Assembly (NCBI GenBank): GCA_963701675.1
Contig: OY969623.1
Location: forward strand, 4,774,001-4,838,000
Direction of reading: 5' to 3'
From: G963701675 sp963701675
GTDB lineage: Bacteria > Planctomycetota > Planctomycetia > Gemmatales > Gemmataceae
Length of the DNA stretch: 64,000 nt
Under the pieces are notes generated by a model. The model had not been told where the DNA came from, searched no databases, and worked only from the letters and a program-made list of their open reading frames with translations. How positions within the stretch are numbered: the first letter of the stretch is position 1; each line of letters begins with the position of its first letter. Shown here one piece after another: positions 11,206-19,088 of this stretch. A program made the translations under genes and the position numbers.

Positions 11206-11247
11206 GAGCACGGGAATCTGCCCCATCTTTGCAGGTTTCCCGTGCTC
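11206..11247. terminator. Inverted repeat after the M56/PDZ gene
   Basis: GAGCACGGGAA (11206-11216) pairs perfectly with TTCCCGTGCTC (11237-11247); CTGC and GCAG can extend the stem inward. It lies about 50 bases after the M56 stop and about 30 before moxR. It can work as a terminator or as a transcript stabiliser between the two operons. Confidence 0.55.
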
Positions 11248-11276
11248 ACTTTGTCTTCGCATGATATGTTGACGGC

Positions 11277-12263
11277 ATGGCCAAATCCGAAGCCGCCGAC
11301 GTGTCCGGCGTTGTCACCAAGATCGTCTCCAATGTCGAAAAAGTCATCATCGGCAAACGCCAGCAAGTGGTCCAGGCGCTGGTTGCTTATCTGTCTGAAG
11401 GCCACATTCTCTTAGAAGACGTGCCCGGCGTGGCCAAGACGATGCTCGCTCGAGCGTTGGCGCGGAGCGTCGGTTCAACCTTCAAACGCATCCAATGCAC
11501 GCCCGACCTGTTGCCTACCGATGTCTCCGGCGTCTCGGTTTTCAACCAGAAGTCGGCGGAGTTTGAATTCAGGCCGGGCCCCATCTTCGCGCAGACCGTG
11601 CTGGCTGACGAAATCAACCGCGCCACGCCCCGCACCCAAGCCGCCCTCTTGGAGGCGATGGCCGAACGGCGTGTCACCGTGGACGGCAAGACGTACAACC
11701 TTGAGCCGCCTTTTCTGGTGATTGCCACGCAAAACCCGATTGATCACGAAGGCACGTTTCCGCTTCCGGAGGCGCAGCTCGACCGCTTTCTCGTCCGGCT
11801 CAGCCTCGGTTATCCCGGGATTGAGGAAGAGGGAAAGATGCTTGAACGGTTGCAGCACAGCCACCCCATCGACGACTTGCGGCCCGTGGTGCAGGCCGCC
11901 GACTTCCTGGCGTGCCAAGAAACCGTGCGCGACATTTACGTCGACCCGCGGGTCCGCAATTACGTCCTGGAGGTCGTCACCGCGACGCGGAATCACGACG
12001 ACCTGCACCTCGGCGGTAGCCCACGGGCGTCGATCGCGCTTTTCCGCACGGGGCAGGCCTACGCGGCCATTGCCGGCCGTAACTTCGTCCTGCCCGACGA
12101 TGTGAAAAAGATGGCCTACGCCGTGCTTGCGCATCGCATCATCTTGCGCCCGGAGAGCAGGCTTCGGAAGATAACGGCCGACTCCGTGGTCCAGGAAATC
12201 CTCACCGAAGTCCCTGTGCCGATGATGGATCGCCGTGACAACGCCGTGGACCACTTCAAATGA
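11277..12263 (+). CDS. MoxR-family AAA+ ATPase
   Basis: A 328-residue MoxR AAA+ ATPase, a chaperone-like class that usually matures or assembles protein complexes together with DUF58 and VWA proteins. Walker A is in EDVPGVAKTMLARALA, Walker B in LADEINRATPRTQAALLEAM, and sensor 1 in LVIATQNPIDHEGTFPLPEAQLDRF. The C-terminal lid domain has LGGSPRASIALFRTGQAYA. The ATG at 11277 is the only sensible start because an ATG 15 bases earlier runs into a stop; the ribosome binding site is weak. Its stop overlaps the start of the DUF58 gene by four bases (ATGA). Confidence 0.93.
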   Translation: MAKSEAADVSGVVTKIVSNVEKVIIGKRQQVVQALVAYLSEGHILLEDVPGVAKTMLARALARSVGSTFKRIQCTPDLLPTDVSGVSVFNQKSAEFEFRPGPIFAQTVLADEINRATPRTQAALLEAMAERRVTVDGKTYNLEPPFLVIATQNPIDHEGTFPLPEAQLDRFLVRLSLGYPGIEEEGKMLERLQHSHPIDDLRPVVQAADFLACQETVRDIYVDPRVRNYVLEVVTATRNHDDLHLGGSPRASIALFRTGQAYAAIAGRNFVLPDDVKKMAYAVLAHRIILRPESRLRKITADSVVQEILTEVPVPMMDRRDNAVDHFK

Positions 12264-13600
12264 ACTGGTGGCTCGGCTCGTTACTGGTGCTGCTGGTCGC
12301 ACTTCTGCTGCAAAGCGGGCTCTTGGCGTTCGCCATGTACGTCCTTCTCGGCATGATGCTCATCAGCCGTTATTTGGCCCGGAATTGGACGGGGAACCTA
12401 ACTGCAACTCGTAAGTGCAACCGCGACACGGCCGAAGTCGGCGACACCGCTACCGTCACTGTCACGGTCAAGAACAATAACTGGCTTCCGGTGCCGTGGG
12501 TGTTGCTCGAAGATCTGCTGCCGTGTCGTGCGTTATCGCCGAGCAATCGCCGTCTGCACGTCAAAGGCAAACGCCTGCACGTGCGAATGTTATGGGGCCG
12601 AGCCACGACCGTCGTGAAGTACAAGCTCAAACTACTGCTCCGCGGATATTACCAGATCGGCCCCCTGGTGATGGAAAGCGGTGACTTGTTCGGGCTGCAC
12701 CGTCGCTATCGCGCTGCGGCCGAGCCACATTACTTGCTCGTTTATCCCAAGGTTGTTCCGCTAGAGGGATACGATCTGGCGTCGCGGCGACCGATTGGGG
12801 AAGTTCAGGTAACCCACCGCCTTTACGAAGACCCGACTCGAATTTCCGGCGTGCGCGAGTACCAGGCAGGCGATCCGCTCAATCGCATCCATTGGCGGGC
12901 AACGGCTCGAACCGGCTCGCTCCACTGCAAAGTGTACCAACCATCCACCATCGCCGGACTGACATTGCTGTTGGATTTCCACCAAGCCGGTTATCCGTCG
13001 CGGGGCGAACCGCATCGGTCGGAGCTCGCCGTGACGACCGCGGTGTCGCTCGCGCATGCGGTGTACCTCATGCGCCAGCAAGTTGGTCTTATCACGAACG
13101 GCCGCGACGCCGCCGACCGCATTCGCACCGAAGGCTGGGAGGGGGATCATCGCACACGCGACTTGGCGCGACAGAGCGGGGCCATGTTGGATCGCAGCGA
13201 GAGACTGCGGCCATTGGTCGTTGGAACGCAGCGTGGCGTCGAAGGGTTTCAGCTTATTCGAGAGACGTTGGCCCGAGTGGAATTAACGGATGGACTGTCG
13301 TTTGCTGAATTGATTGCAGAAACCGCAAGTCGGATACCACGAGACGCCACCGTTGCAGCATTGCTGCCGTCCGTTCCGACCGCAAGCGCGCTTGCACTCG
13401 GTAATCTGCGCCGCCGTGGCTTCGCCGTCTCCGTGATCTTGGTTCTCATTGACGAGCAGAAGATCGAACAGGCGTACGGCCGACTGCTCGCCGAGGGCAT
13501 CCGCGATGTGCGACATCTCAAGCAAGAGTCGGAGGTGCCCGCGTTGTGTTCGCAACGGGTGCGCCATGCAGCGCCGTACGCCGTTGCGGTGGAGTTCTAA
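12260..13600 (+). CDS. DUF58 domain protein, MoxR partner
   Basis: This 446-residue protein starts with two hydrophobic helices (residues 3-36). Residues 45-150 look like a beta-rich domain outside the membrane. The DUF58 core comes next, with the signature REYQAGDPLNRIHWRATART and a VWA-like fold after it. MoxR-DUF58 pairs occur in many bacteria and are linked to envelope protein assembly and stress resistance. The usual next gene (a transglutaminase or a VWA protein) is absent here; an unrelated HNH nuclease gene follows. Confidence 0.9.
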   Translation: MNWWLGSLLVLLVALLLQSGLLAFAMYVLLGMMLISRYLARNWTGNLTATRKCNRDTAEVGDTATVTVTVKNNNWLPVPWVLLEDLLPCRALSPSNRRLHVKGKRLHVRMLWGRATTVVKYKLKLLLRGYYQIGPLVMESGDLFGLHRRYRAAAEPHYLLVYPKVVPLEGYDLASRRPIGEVQVTHRLYEDPTRISGVREYQAGDPLNRIHWRATARTGSLHCKVYQPSTIAGLTLLLDFHQAGYPSRGEPHRSELAVTTAVSLAHAVYLMRQQVGLITNGRDAADRIRTEGWEGDHRTRDLARQSGAMLDRSERLRPLVVGTQRGVEGFQLIRETLARVELTDGLSFAELIAETASRIPRDATVAALLPSVPTASALALGNLRRRGFAVSVILVLIDEQKIEQAYGRLLAEGIRDVRHLKQESEVPALCSQRVRHAAPYAVAVEF

Positions 13601-13626
13601 GTGCGGTGTAACGAGAGGAAAATGAC

Positions 13627-14454
13627 ATGGCACGTCAAACAAGGCGAACCAGACCAGGCGATGCGGCGAATCTTGTGATTCGATGCCTGCTGTCGGATGC
13701 CGGCGGGCTACTGGGGGGCCTAAGTGAAACACAATGGCTGCAGACGTTAGATTACTTTGGTATGCAGTGTGCCTATACCGGCCAAGCACTACTGCGTGAA
13801 ACAACGGTCAAAGACCATGCAATTCCAATAAATAAGGATTATTGCGGCCTCCATGTCTTTGGCAACGTCCTCCCTTGCACACGTGAGGTGAATGCGGATA
13901 AACACCACAAGCACTATCGTGACTTCGTGACGGACGGAGTTCGGTTGGCGAAGATCGAAAACTTCATCGCGCAGTCAGGTTACTGGGATCGGATAAAGCT
14001 CCTGGGGAATTTGTATCATTTCGCTGCAACACAATATCTGTTGGTCACGCGGATTTGCGATGGTAATCGGAACTACGTTAAGCGGATTCTGGAGCCGCAG
14101 TTTGTAGATGCCCAAGCGGCGGAAGTCGCTCAGGAACTGTCAGCCAACATCGATCATTGCGCCCTGAGTCCGTTAGGCATTAGCGGCATCGACGTGCTGC
14201 CGATCGAATTCAGCCCGTCGCCCGTGGAATTTTTCAAGGGCGCGCTGCTCGAGCGGAAAAGAGCGTGGATTTCCACTTACTACGCGAATGGCCAAACGAA
14301 GATAAAGCCATGGAATGCGGACCACATTACAGCTACGTCCAACATTATTACAAACCTTCGGTCGCGGCGGGAGTTTCGACAGGGTGAATGGAAGCGTCGG
14401 GATATTGTGCGCGTTCTTGTTTCGATTGCGAATCCGCTAGACGTGGGAACGTAG
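13627..14454 (+). CDS. Stand-alone HNH-type endonuclease-like protein
   Basis: This 275-residue protein has an HNH-like core at about residues 45-95: CAYTGQ (only one of the usual two Cys pairs), then KDHAIPI, then GNVLPCTREVNADKHHKHY. The DH, the N before LP, and the N-x-x-K match the H-N-N/H metal and catalytic positions of HNH nucleases. The C-terminal two thirds (residues 100-275) match nothing that I know and have many aromatic and basic residues. GAGAGG nine bases upstream supports the ATG. The gene has lower GC than its neighbours and no partner gene, which suggests horizontal acquisition. It could be a restriction-like defence nuclease. Confidence 0.7.
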   Translation: MARQTRRTRPGDAANLVIRCLLSDAGGLLGGLSETQWLQTLDYFGMQCAYTGQALLRETTVKDHAIPINKDYCGLHVFGNVLPCTREVNADKHHKHYRDFVTDGVRLAKIENFIAQSGYWDRIKLLGNLYHFAATQYLLVTRICDGNRNYVKRILEPQFVDAQAAEVAQELSANIDHCALSPLGISGIDVLPIEFSPSPVEFFKGALLERKRAWISTYYANGQTKIKPWNADHITATSNIITNLRSRREFRQGEWKRRDIVRVLVSIANPLDVGT

Positions 14455-14477
14455 TTCCGAATCAAGAGACCCGAGGC

Positions 14478-14846
14478 TCATAGTCGCCCGCGGAACCATC
14501 CGTGCACCGCACAGAATGCGCCGCACATCACAAGTACGAGCAAGGTCGGTCCGACGTACTGCGTTGGAAAGAAAACCGGGAGAACGTCTGGACTGGCCAA
14601 TCCTAGTCCGAGCAAGAAACTGCCAAAGCCAACTTCGAGCTCCGGACGCCGCCACCAACTCCGACGACGAAGCCCGAGCCGGGCCAAGGCCTCAAATGCT
14701 TCGCCCACGTGGCGGCGATCGACATTGTCGGCTTCTTCATGTCGGGCAAGCTGCTCCGACACGGTGCGAAGGCTTCCGTCAAATTCTCTTACAAGTTCGC
14801 GAAGGCGCCTTTGAGTCGTATCCGGCCATCTCGGGTCTTGGGGCAT
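14478..14846 (-). CDS. Small membrane protein with a histone-fold-like N-terminal half
   Basis: A 122-residue protein. Residues 10-58 are helical and charged, with EQLARHEEADNVDRRHVGEA, a pattern like the last two helices of a histone fold (a V-x-x-x-H/D-V-x-x-A turn into a final helix). Two predicted membrane helices follow (about 70-90 and 98-117), with a basic link SWWRRPE before them. It is encoded directly behind the gene at 14779-15159. An in-frame TAA lies two codons upstream of the ATG, so the start is well fixed. The family is not known to me with certainty; prokaryotic histone-fold proteins with membrane segments have been described, and this could be one. Confidence 0.6.
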   Translation of the reverse strand: MPQDPRWPDTTQRRLRELVREFDGSLRTVSEQLARHEEADNVDRRHVGEAFEALARLGLRRRSWWRRPELEVGFGSFLLGLGLASPDVLPVFFPTQYVGPTLLVLVMCGAFCAVHGWFRGRL

Positions 14847-15159
14847 AACTTACTTCGAGTGCTGGTCGAAACACTGATTCATACCACCGATCGCGGCCTC
14901 GAGGTGCCTGTGGAAGCGACTTTGAGCCACTCAGGTGGCGGATGGCGTCGACTACTTGTTTGCCAGCGGCCCGTACATCTTCCACTTCTATCTGGATCGG
15001 TTGACCTGCATCTGCAGCCTGCGGATTCCTACGTCGAGCCATTTCCTCCGCAATCTCGTAAACGACCTGATCAACTCCGTCATAGAAGCAACTTATGAGT
15101 TGATACGCTTCTGTGGATAACGTGCTAGTGATTCGTGTTTCTGCTTGTGTCGTTGACAT
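14779..15159 (-). CDS. Small soluble protein with a histone-fold-like helix pattern
   Basis: A 126-residue protein without a signal peptide. Residues 12-75 show three predicted helices: STLSTEAYQLISCF, then a long VDQVVYEIAEEMARRR, then IQIEVEDVRAAGKQVVDAI. The spacing and the I-x-x-E-D-V turn resemble a histone fold. The last 25 residues are Arg/Pro-rich and overlap the next gene by 68 bases in another frame, more than usual. A TAA at 14850-14852, just before the next ATG, would be a natural stop if one base were mis-called upstream. The pair is co-directional and probably co-transcribed. The function is unknown. Confidence 0.55.
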   Translation of the reverse strand: MSTTQAETRITSTLSTEAYQLISCFYDGVDQVVYEIAEEMARRRNPQAADAGQPIQIEVEDVRAAGKQVVDAIRHLSGSKSLPQAPRGRDRWYESVFRPALEVSYAPRPEMAGYDSKAPSRTCKRI

Positions 15160-15399
15160 GATGGTTACTACTTATTCGACGTAAGGGCTGCCACCTATCC
15201 CATCCATTGTAAGGGCTATCGGCTCGATCTTGGTCGAAAATGTGGGCTTGTCTTCGCATTTGCATCCTGCGGTAGTTGCCTCAGCTTTCCGCATCCTACG
15301 TCGTTTTCCCTGTCCCACATCTATCTTGACCCGTCGCCGTCGCTTATGCGATCTTGAGCTGCCGGCCGCTACCGGGCCGGTTCAGGAGGGCAGCGATCC

Positions 15400-17880
15400 A
15401 TGGACGGAGTCGCCGACAACGCGGTTTCTGCGCAGTGGTCCGTTTCACTCATCATTCCCGCGTACAACGAGGAAGCCGGCATCTCCCACGCGATCAAAGA
15501 AGCGGACGATGCACTGCGGGGAATGGCAGCGAAATACGAGATCCTCGTGGTCGATGACGGGAGTTCGGACGGCACCTCTGCCCGTGTCTTAGTTAGTATC
15601 GAGAAGTATCCCGCCGTCCGACTATTGCAGCACGCTGAAAACCGAGGCTACGGCGCGGCGCTCCGCACCGGCTTCGACGCCGCAAACCACGACTATGTTG
15701 CGTTCACAGACGCAGACAGCCAGTTCGATCTGCATGACCTTAAAGCCCTTCTTAAGCTCAGTGAACAATCACCGATCGCTGTTGGCTACCGAGCCGATCG
15801 TCAGGATTCATGGCGGCGGCGGATCTACTCTCGTGGCTACAACCTATTGGTTCGTGGCCTGCTCGGGACACGAGTTCGCGATTGTGATTGTGCGCTGAAG
15901 GTGTACCGTCACCAGGAGATGGCTCATCTCCTGCCGGACACGGATGGATTCCTCGTCAATGCCGAGATGCTTACCCGTGCCCGGCGGCGCGGCTATCACA
16001 TTGCCGAGGTTGGAGTTCGACATCGACCACGCGTTCACGGCCAGAGCAAAGTATCCATCGCCGACATCCCGCGCACGCTCGCCGCACTCGTACCCTACTG
16101 GTGGTCCAAGATCGCATTCCCGAATGGGACGTCTTCATTCGGCGATCATCATCGGTCGTCGCGCAATCTCACGTGGATCGGCTTGTTTTTCGTCGCCGTT
16201 ATCGCATCGTTGTTGTTTTTCACGCGAATGAATGGGCCGTTGCTGGAGCCGGACGAAGCCCGCTATGCGGAGATCCCCAGGCAAATGCTGTCGGCCGGGA
16301 ACTTCGTCGTGCCGACCTTGCACGGACAGCCGTACTATCACAAGCCGCCGCTGCTCTACTGGCTCGTAATGACGAGTTACACCGCCTTTGGTATTCAGGA
16401 CTGGGCGGCGCGCCTGGTACCGTGCCTCGCGGCGTTTCTGACGATCCTGGTGACGTATCTATGGGGTTGCCGTGCGATTGGGACGCGAGGCGCCCTCATT
16501 GGCGCGTTGATGCTTTGCCTATCGGCGCGTTTCATATACCTCGGCCGCATGCTCACCATGGATAGTTTGTTGGGACTTTGGGTTGTCGTATCGTGGGCGG
16601 CGGCGTATGCGGCGATTTTCGGATGCTCCCGTTTAGCCGCGGCTCACAGAGCCGCGCGGTTCTACGAACCGCAGCTAAACAGAATGTGGTGGACGCTTTC
16701 CGCCGTGTCATGCGGTTTGGGAATACTCACGAAAGGACCGGTGGCCCTTGTTCTCGTCGCCGTGCCCGTGATGGCGTTCCAGTTGCTCGACCCGCGCACA
16801 GCCCGATTGCGTTGGCGACCATGGTTGACGTTTCTGGCGATGGCGACCGCCGTCGCTAGTCCGTGGTACGTGCTGGTCTCGATTCGCGATGCCGCGTTCC
16901 TTTCCGATTTCTTCTGGACACATAACTTCGTCCGCTACGTGGCCCCGCTCGATCATGAAGAACCATTTTGGTATTTCGTCCCGGGCCTGCTGTTGGGAAT
17001 GATGCCGTGGACATTGCTCCTGCCGGCAATGTGCAAACTTCTGTCCCGCCGATTCGGCGTGAAGGCATGCAGGCGCTCTGCGGGACTAGGATTTGTCCTG
17101 CTGACCGGCATTTGGTGTTTCGTACTTTACTCGGCCGCGGGCTGTAAACGGCCGGGCTACATCATCCCCGCGATGCCGCCCTTGGCCTTGGCCCTCGGAT
17201 TCACGCTTCATTCCATCTTGCCCATAAACGTCTTGGCGCACGCACGAACGCTTGTTGCCCAAGCACAAGCACGGCTGGCTTATCGGGCAACCCTGCTTGT
17301 GATAATCGGCGGAATGAGTCTGTGCATCGCGGCTACCGTTTCCGGGATCATTCGTGCAGATGTCGCCTTCCTTCTCTCTGGCGCGGCCCTCACCGCGCTG
17401 GCCCTTACCGTTCGATTGGGGCCGCTCAACCGTGTCGCCGGCATGTGGGGGATGTGCGCGGCGAGCACGCTGATAGTACTCGCTATTGGGCTTCATTCTC
17501 TGCTGCCTGGCTATGAGCACCGGTTCTCGCTTCGTGCACAGATCCAACCGCAACGAAGCTTGATGCAGGTCACGCAACTACCCGTGGTCTGCTACCCGCG
17601 CCGATGGGATTCGGTGAGTTTTTACCTCGAACGGGATGACGTCGCCGTCTATGCCGCCATCGAACGGCAACGGCTAATCGAAGAGCTACGCCGCCGGCCT
17701 GAGACCGTCCTATTTGTCAAAACCGATACGCCGGACAAAACCCCTCTACGCGACTTGTTGCGCGATCTGCCCGCCTCCTTGGAATTCGTCCCGTTTTGCC
17801 GCCATGGAATAGTCACAGCCGGCCTCGTTCGTAAGCGAACGGAAGCGCCCGCCATGCTTTTAGCACGAACTGCCGACTAA
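15400..17880 (+). CDS. Fused GT2 polyprenol-phosphate glycosyltransferase and ArnT/PMT-like transferase
   Basis: This 826-residue protein joins two steps that are often separate. Residues 12-235 are a GT2 domain of the DPM1/ArnC type (SLIIPAYNEEAG, VVDDGSSDGT, DXD-like FTDADSQFD), which would load a sugar onto undecaprenyl phosphate. From residue about 265 on comes a multi-pass GT83 domain of the ArnT type, with the loop EPDEARYAEIPRQML, whose Asp/Glu are catalytic in this family, and YYHKPPLLYW. It would transfer the sugar to lipid or protein on the outer face. An in-frame palindromic insert (16632-16679) adds 16 residues between two membrane helices. The 240 bases upstream (15160-15399) contain no gene that I can support. 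Confidence 0.88.
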   Translation: MDGVADNAVSAQWSVSLIIPAYNEEAGISHAIKEADDALRGMAAKYEILVVDDGSSDGTSARVLVSIEKYPAVRLLQHAENRGYGAALRTGFDAANHDYVAFTDADSQFDLHDLKALLKLSEQSPIAVGYRADRQDSWRRRIYSRGYNLLVRGLLGTRVRDCDCALKVYRHQEMAHLLPDTDGFLVNAEMLTRARRRGYHIAEVGVRHRPRVHGQSKVSIADIPRTLAALVPYWWSKIAFPNGTSSFGDHHRSSRNLTWIGLFFVAVIASLLFFTRMNGPLLEPDEARYAEIPRQMLSAGNFVVPTLHGQPYYHKPPLLYWLVMTSYTAFGIQDWAARLVPCLAAFLTILVTYLWGCRAIGTRGALIGALMLCLSARFIYLGRMLTMDSLLGLWVVVSWAAAYAAIFGCSRLAAAHRAARFYEPQLNRMWWTLSAVSCGLGILTKGPVALVLVAVPVMAFQLLDPRTARLRWRPWLTFLAMATAVASPWYVLVSIRDAAFLSDFFWTHNFVRYVAPLDHEEPFWYFVPGLLLGMMPWTLLLPAMCKLLSRRFGVKACRRSAGLGFVLLTGIWCFVLYSAAGCKRPGYIIPAMPPLALALGFTLHSILPINVLAHARTLVAQAQARLAYRATLLVIIGGMSLCIAATVSGIIRADVAFLLSGAALTALALTVRLGPLNRVAGMWGMCAASTLIVLAIGLHSLLPGYEHRFSLRAQIQPQRSLMQVTQLPVVCYPRRWDSVSFYLERDDVAVYAAIERQRLIEELRRRPETVLFVKTDTPDKTPLRDLLRDLPASLEFVPFCRHGIVTAGLVRKRTEAPAMLLARTAD
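16632..16679. repeat. 48-bp three-armed palindromic element inside a coding region
   Basis: Outer arms TTTAGC (16632-16637) and GCTAAA (16674-16679) enclose two perfect hairpins: CGCGGCTC/GAGCCGCG with loop ACA (16638-16656) and CGGTTC/GAACCG with loop TAC (16657-16671). The length is 48, so the frame of the glycosyltransferase gene is kept. This looks like a small mobile palindromic element. Confidence 0.75.
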
Positions 17881-18037
17881 TCCCGCAAACTTTTCGTCGT
17901 CGACACCGTAGGCGGACGATATTCGCGCCGCCGTCTTTGCCCGAAAGCCGTAACTGGCGCATGATAGATCGTCGCACCGATCTCCTTCGCACATCGCGAT
18001 CCCATTCGGGCGTCTATTCCAAATGAGGACTCCACAC

Positions 18038-18358
18038 ATGAAGCGTGCGCGTCTGGCTACCGTTATGCTCACTGCCGGCTTGGGACTCATGAGCGGTTGC
18101 AATGGTTTCGGACACTTCCGCCTGCTCAAAAACCGCGGCGCTTGCTGCACCGACGGCGTCCCGATTGACGCCGGCATGTCAACCCCCGGCCCGGGACTGG
18201 GTGACTTCGCGGCGCCGCCGCCGCCGATGCCGCCGTACGGAGCGGCGCCCAATCTTCTTCCAGCGCCGAATCCGGCAACGACCGGCGCCGTTCCGGGTCA
18301 GCCACCACCGCGACTTGTCCCTCAACCGGATGCGCGACCGATGCCGTACACGCCATGA
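18038..18358 (+). CDS. Small Pro-rich lipoprotein
   Basis: The protein begins MKRARLATVMLTAGLGLMSG and continues with the lipobox Cys, a lipoprotein signal with the box LMSGC. The mature part is short, with a Cys pair (ACC) and a Pro/Ala-rich low-complexity tail (APPPPMPPYGAAP). I prefer the ATG at 18038 to the one at 18023, because GAGG lies nine bases upstream. It is probably anchored in the outer or inner membrane. No known domain. Confidence 0.7.
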   Translation: MKRARLATVMLTAGLGLMSGCNGFGHFRLLKNRGACCTDGVPIDAGMSTPGPGLGDFAAPPPPMPPYGAAPNLLPAPNPATTGAVPGQPPPRLVPQPDARPMPYTP

Positions 18359-18369
18359 GTTCAAGTATC

Positions 18370-18417
18370 CGCTTGCGGCTTAGCGTGACCTACGATTTTC
18401 GCTAGGCCACAAGCGGC
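18370..18417 (+). terminator. Hairpin with T-run after the lipoprotein gene
   Basis: CCGCTTGCGGCTTAGCG (18370-18386) pairs with CGCTAGGCCACAAGCGG (18401-18417) at 15 of 17 positions; TTTT follows at 18421-18424. The left arm resembles GCCGCTTGCGGCCTAAAGCG at 11161-11180, so this terminator may derive from a dispersed palindromic repeat. Confidence 0.6.
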
Positions 18418-18494
18418 ACTTTTGCCCTTCACATCAATTTGGCGGCTCGCTATGGTTCCCCCGCTTTCCCGCGAGTTAGCCGGAAGGGGGAACC

Positions 18495-18884
18495 ATGTCA
18501 GCGAGAACGGTATATTGCGCAACCGCCATTGGCCTGGTAGGCCTCGTAGGTTGCGTCATGCCCGAATATTTACGCCTAAGTTACTTTCAGCTTGGAGATG
18601 CAGGGAAATCCGATCGGATTGTCTACGCATCGCTGGATACTGCTACCCAGGCGACTCAACTGGCACTGCGTGGAGTTGGCCTTAAGGTGGAAACGACACC
18701 CGAAGGCGAAAACCTTCGCCTTATGGCGGTCAACTCCGCCGGTGAGCAGTTAATCGTCGTGTTTTCACGAGTGCACGAGGTGAGCGGCGAGCGCACACGT
18801 GTTCACATCGAAGCGGGCTCAGGCGAGCAAGTGAAACTTCTCATTCGTATTCTGGGACGATTTGAAGGCGACGGTGTGCGGTAG
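18495..18884 (+). CDS. Small lipoprotein of the DUF3568 type
   Basis: A 129-residue protein with the signal MSARTVYCATAIGLVGLVG followed by the lipobox Cys. The mature domain (about 105 residues) alternates beta-strands and helices: YASLDTATQATQLALRGVGL, then LRLMAVNSAGEQLIVVF, then TRVHIEAGSGEQVKLL. This matches small DUF3568-like lipoproteins of unknown role; I assign the family by pattern only. AAGGGGGAACC just before the ATG is a strong ribosome binding site. A hairpin follows the stop. Confidence 0.7.
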   Translation: MSARTVYCATAIGLVGLVGCVMPEYLRLSYFQLGDAGKSDRIVYASLDTATQATQLALRGVGLKVETTPEGENLRLMAVNSAGEQLIVVFSRVHEVSGERTRVHIEAGSGEQVKLLIRILGRFEGDGVR

Positions 18885-18895
18885 CGCAAAAAGAA

Positions 18896-18923
18896 AGCGG
18901 TGGCGCGACCCTGCGCCACCGCT
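18896..18923 (+). terminator. GC-rich hairpin terminator
   Basis: AGCGGTGGCGC (18896-18906) pairs perfectly with GCGCCACCGCT (18913-18923), with loop GACCCT, 12 bases after the lipoprotein stop. There is a pyrimidine run but no real T-run after it. Confidence 0.65.
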
Positions 18924-19088
18924 CCTCCTCAGGTTGGTCAACACAACGAGACGACGTCCCTCACAAGTGGCTGTTCAGAACTCCCGCCGCGTCGATCCGG
19001 TCGGCCACCCGGTGTTTCTGCTATCAGGTATCGGTACTTTTTTCACGGAAACTTGAAGGTCAAGCCGCGGCCGCGGCCTTTTGCCGCT

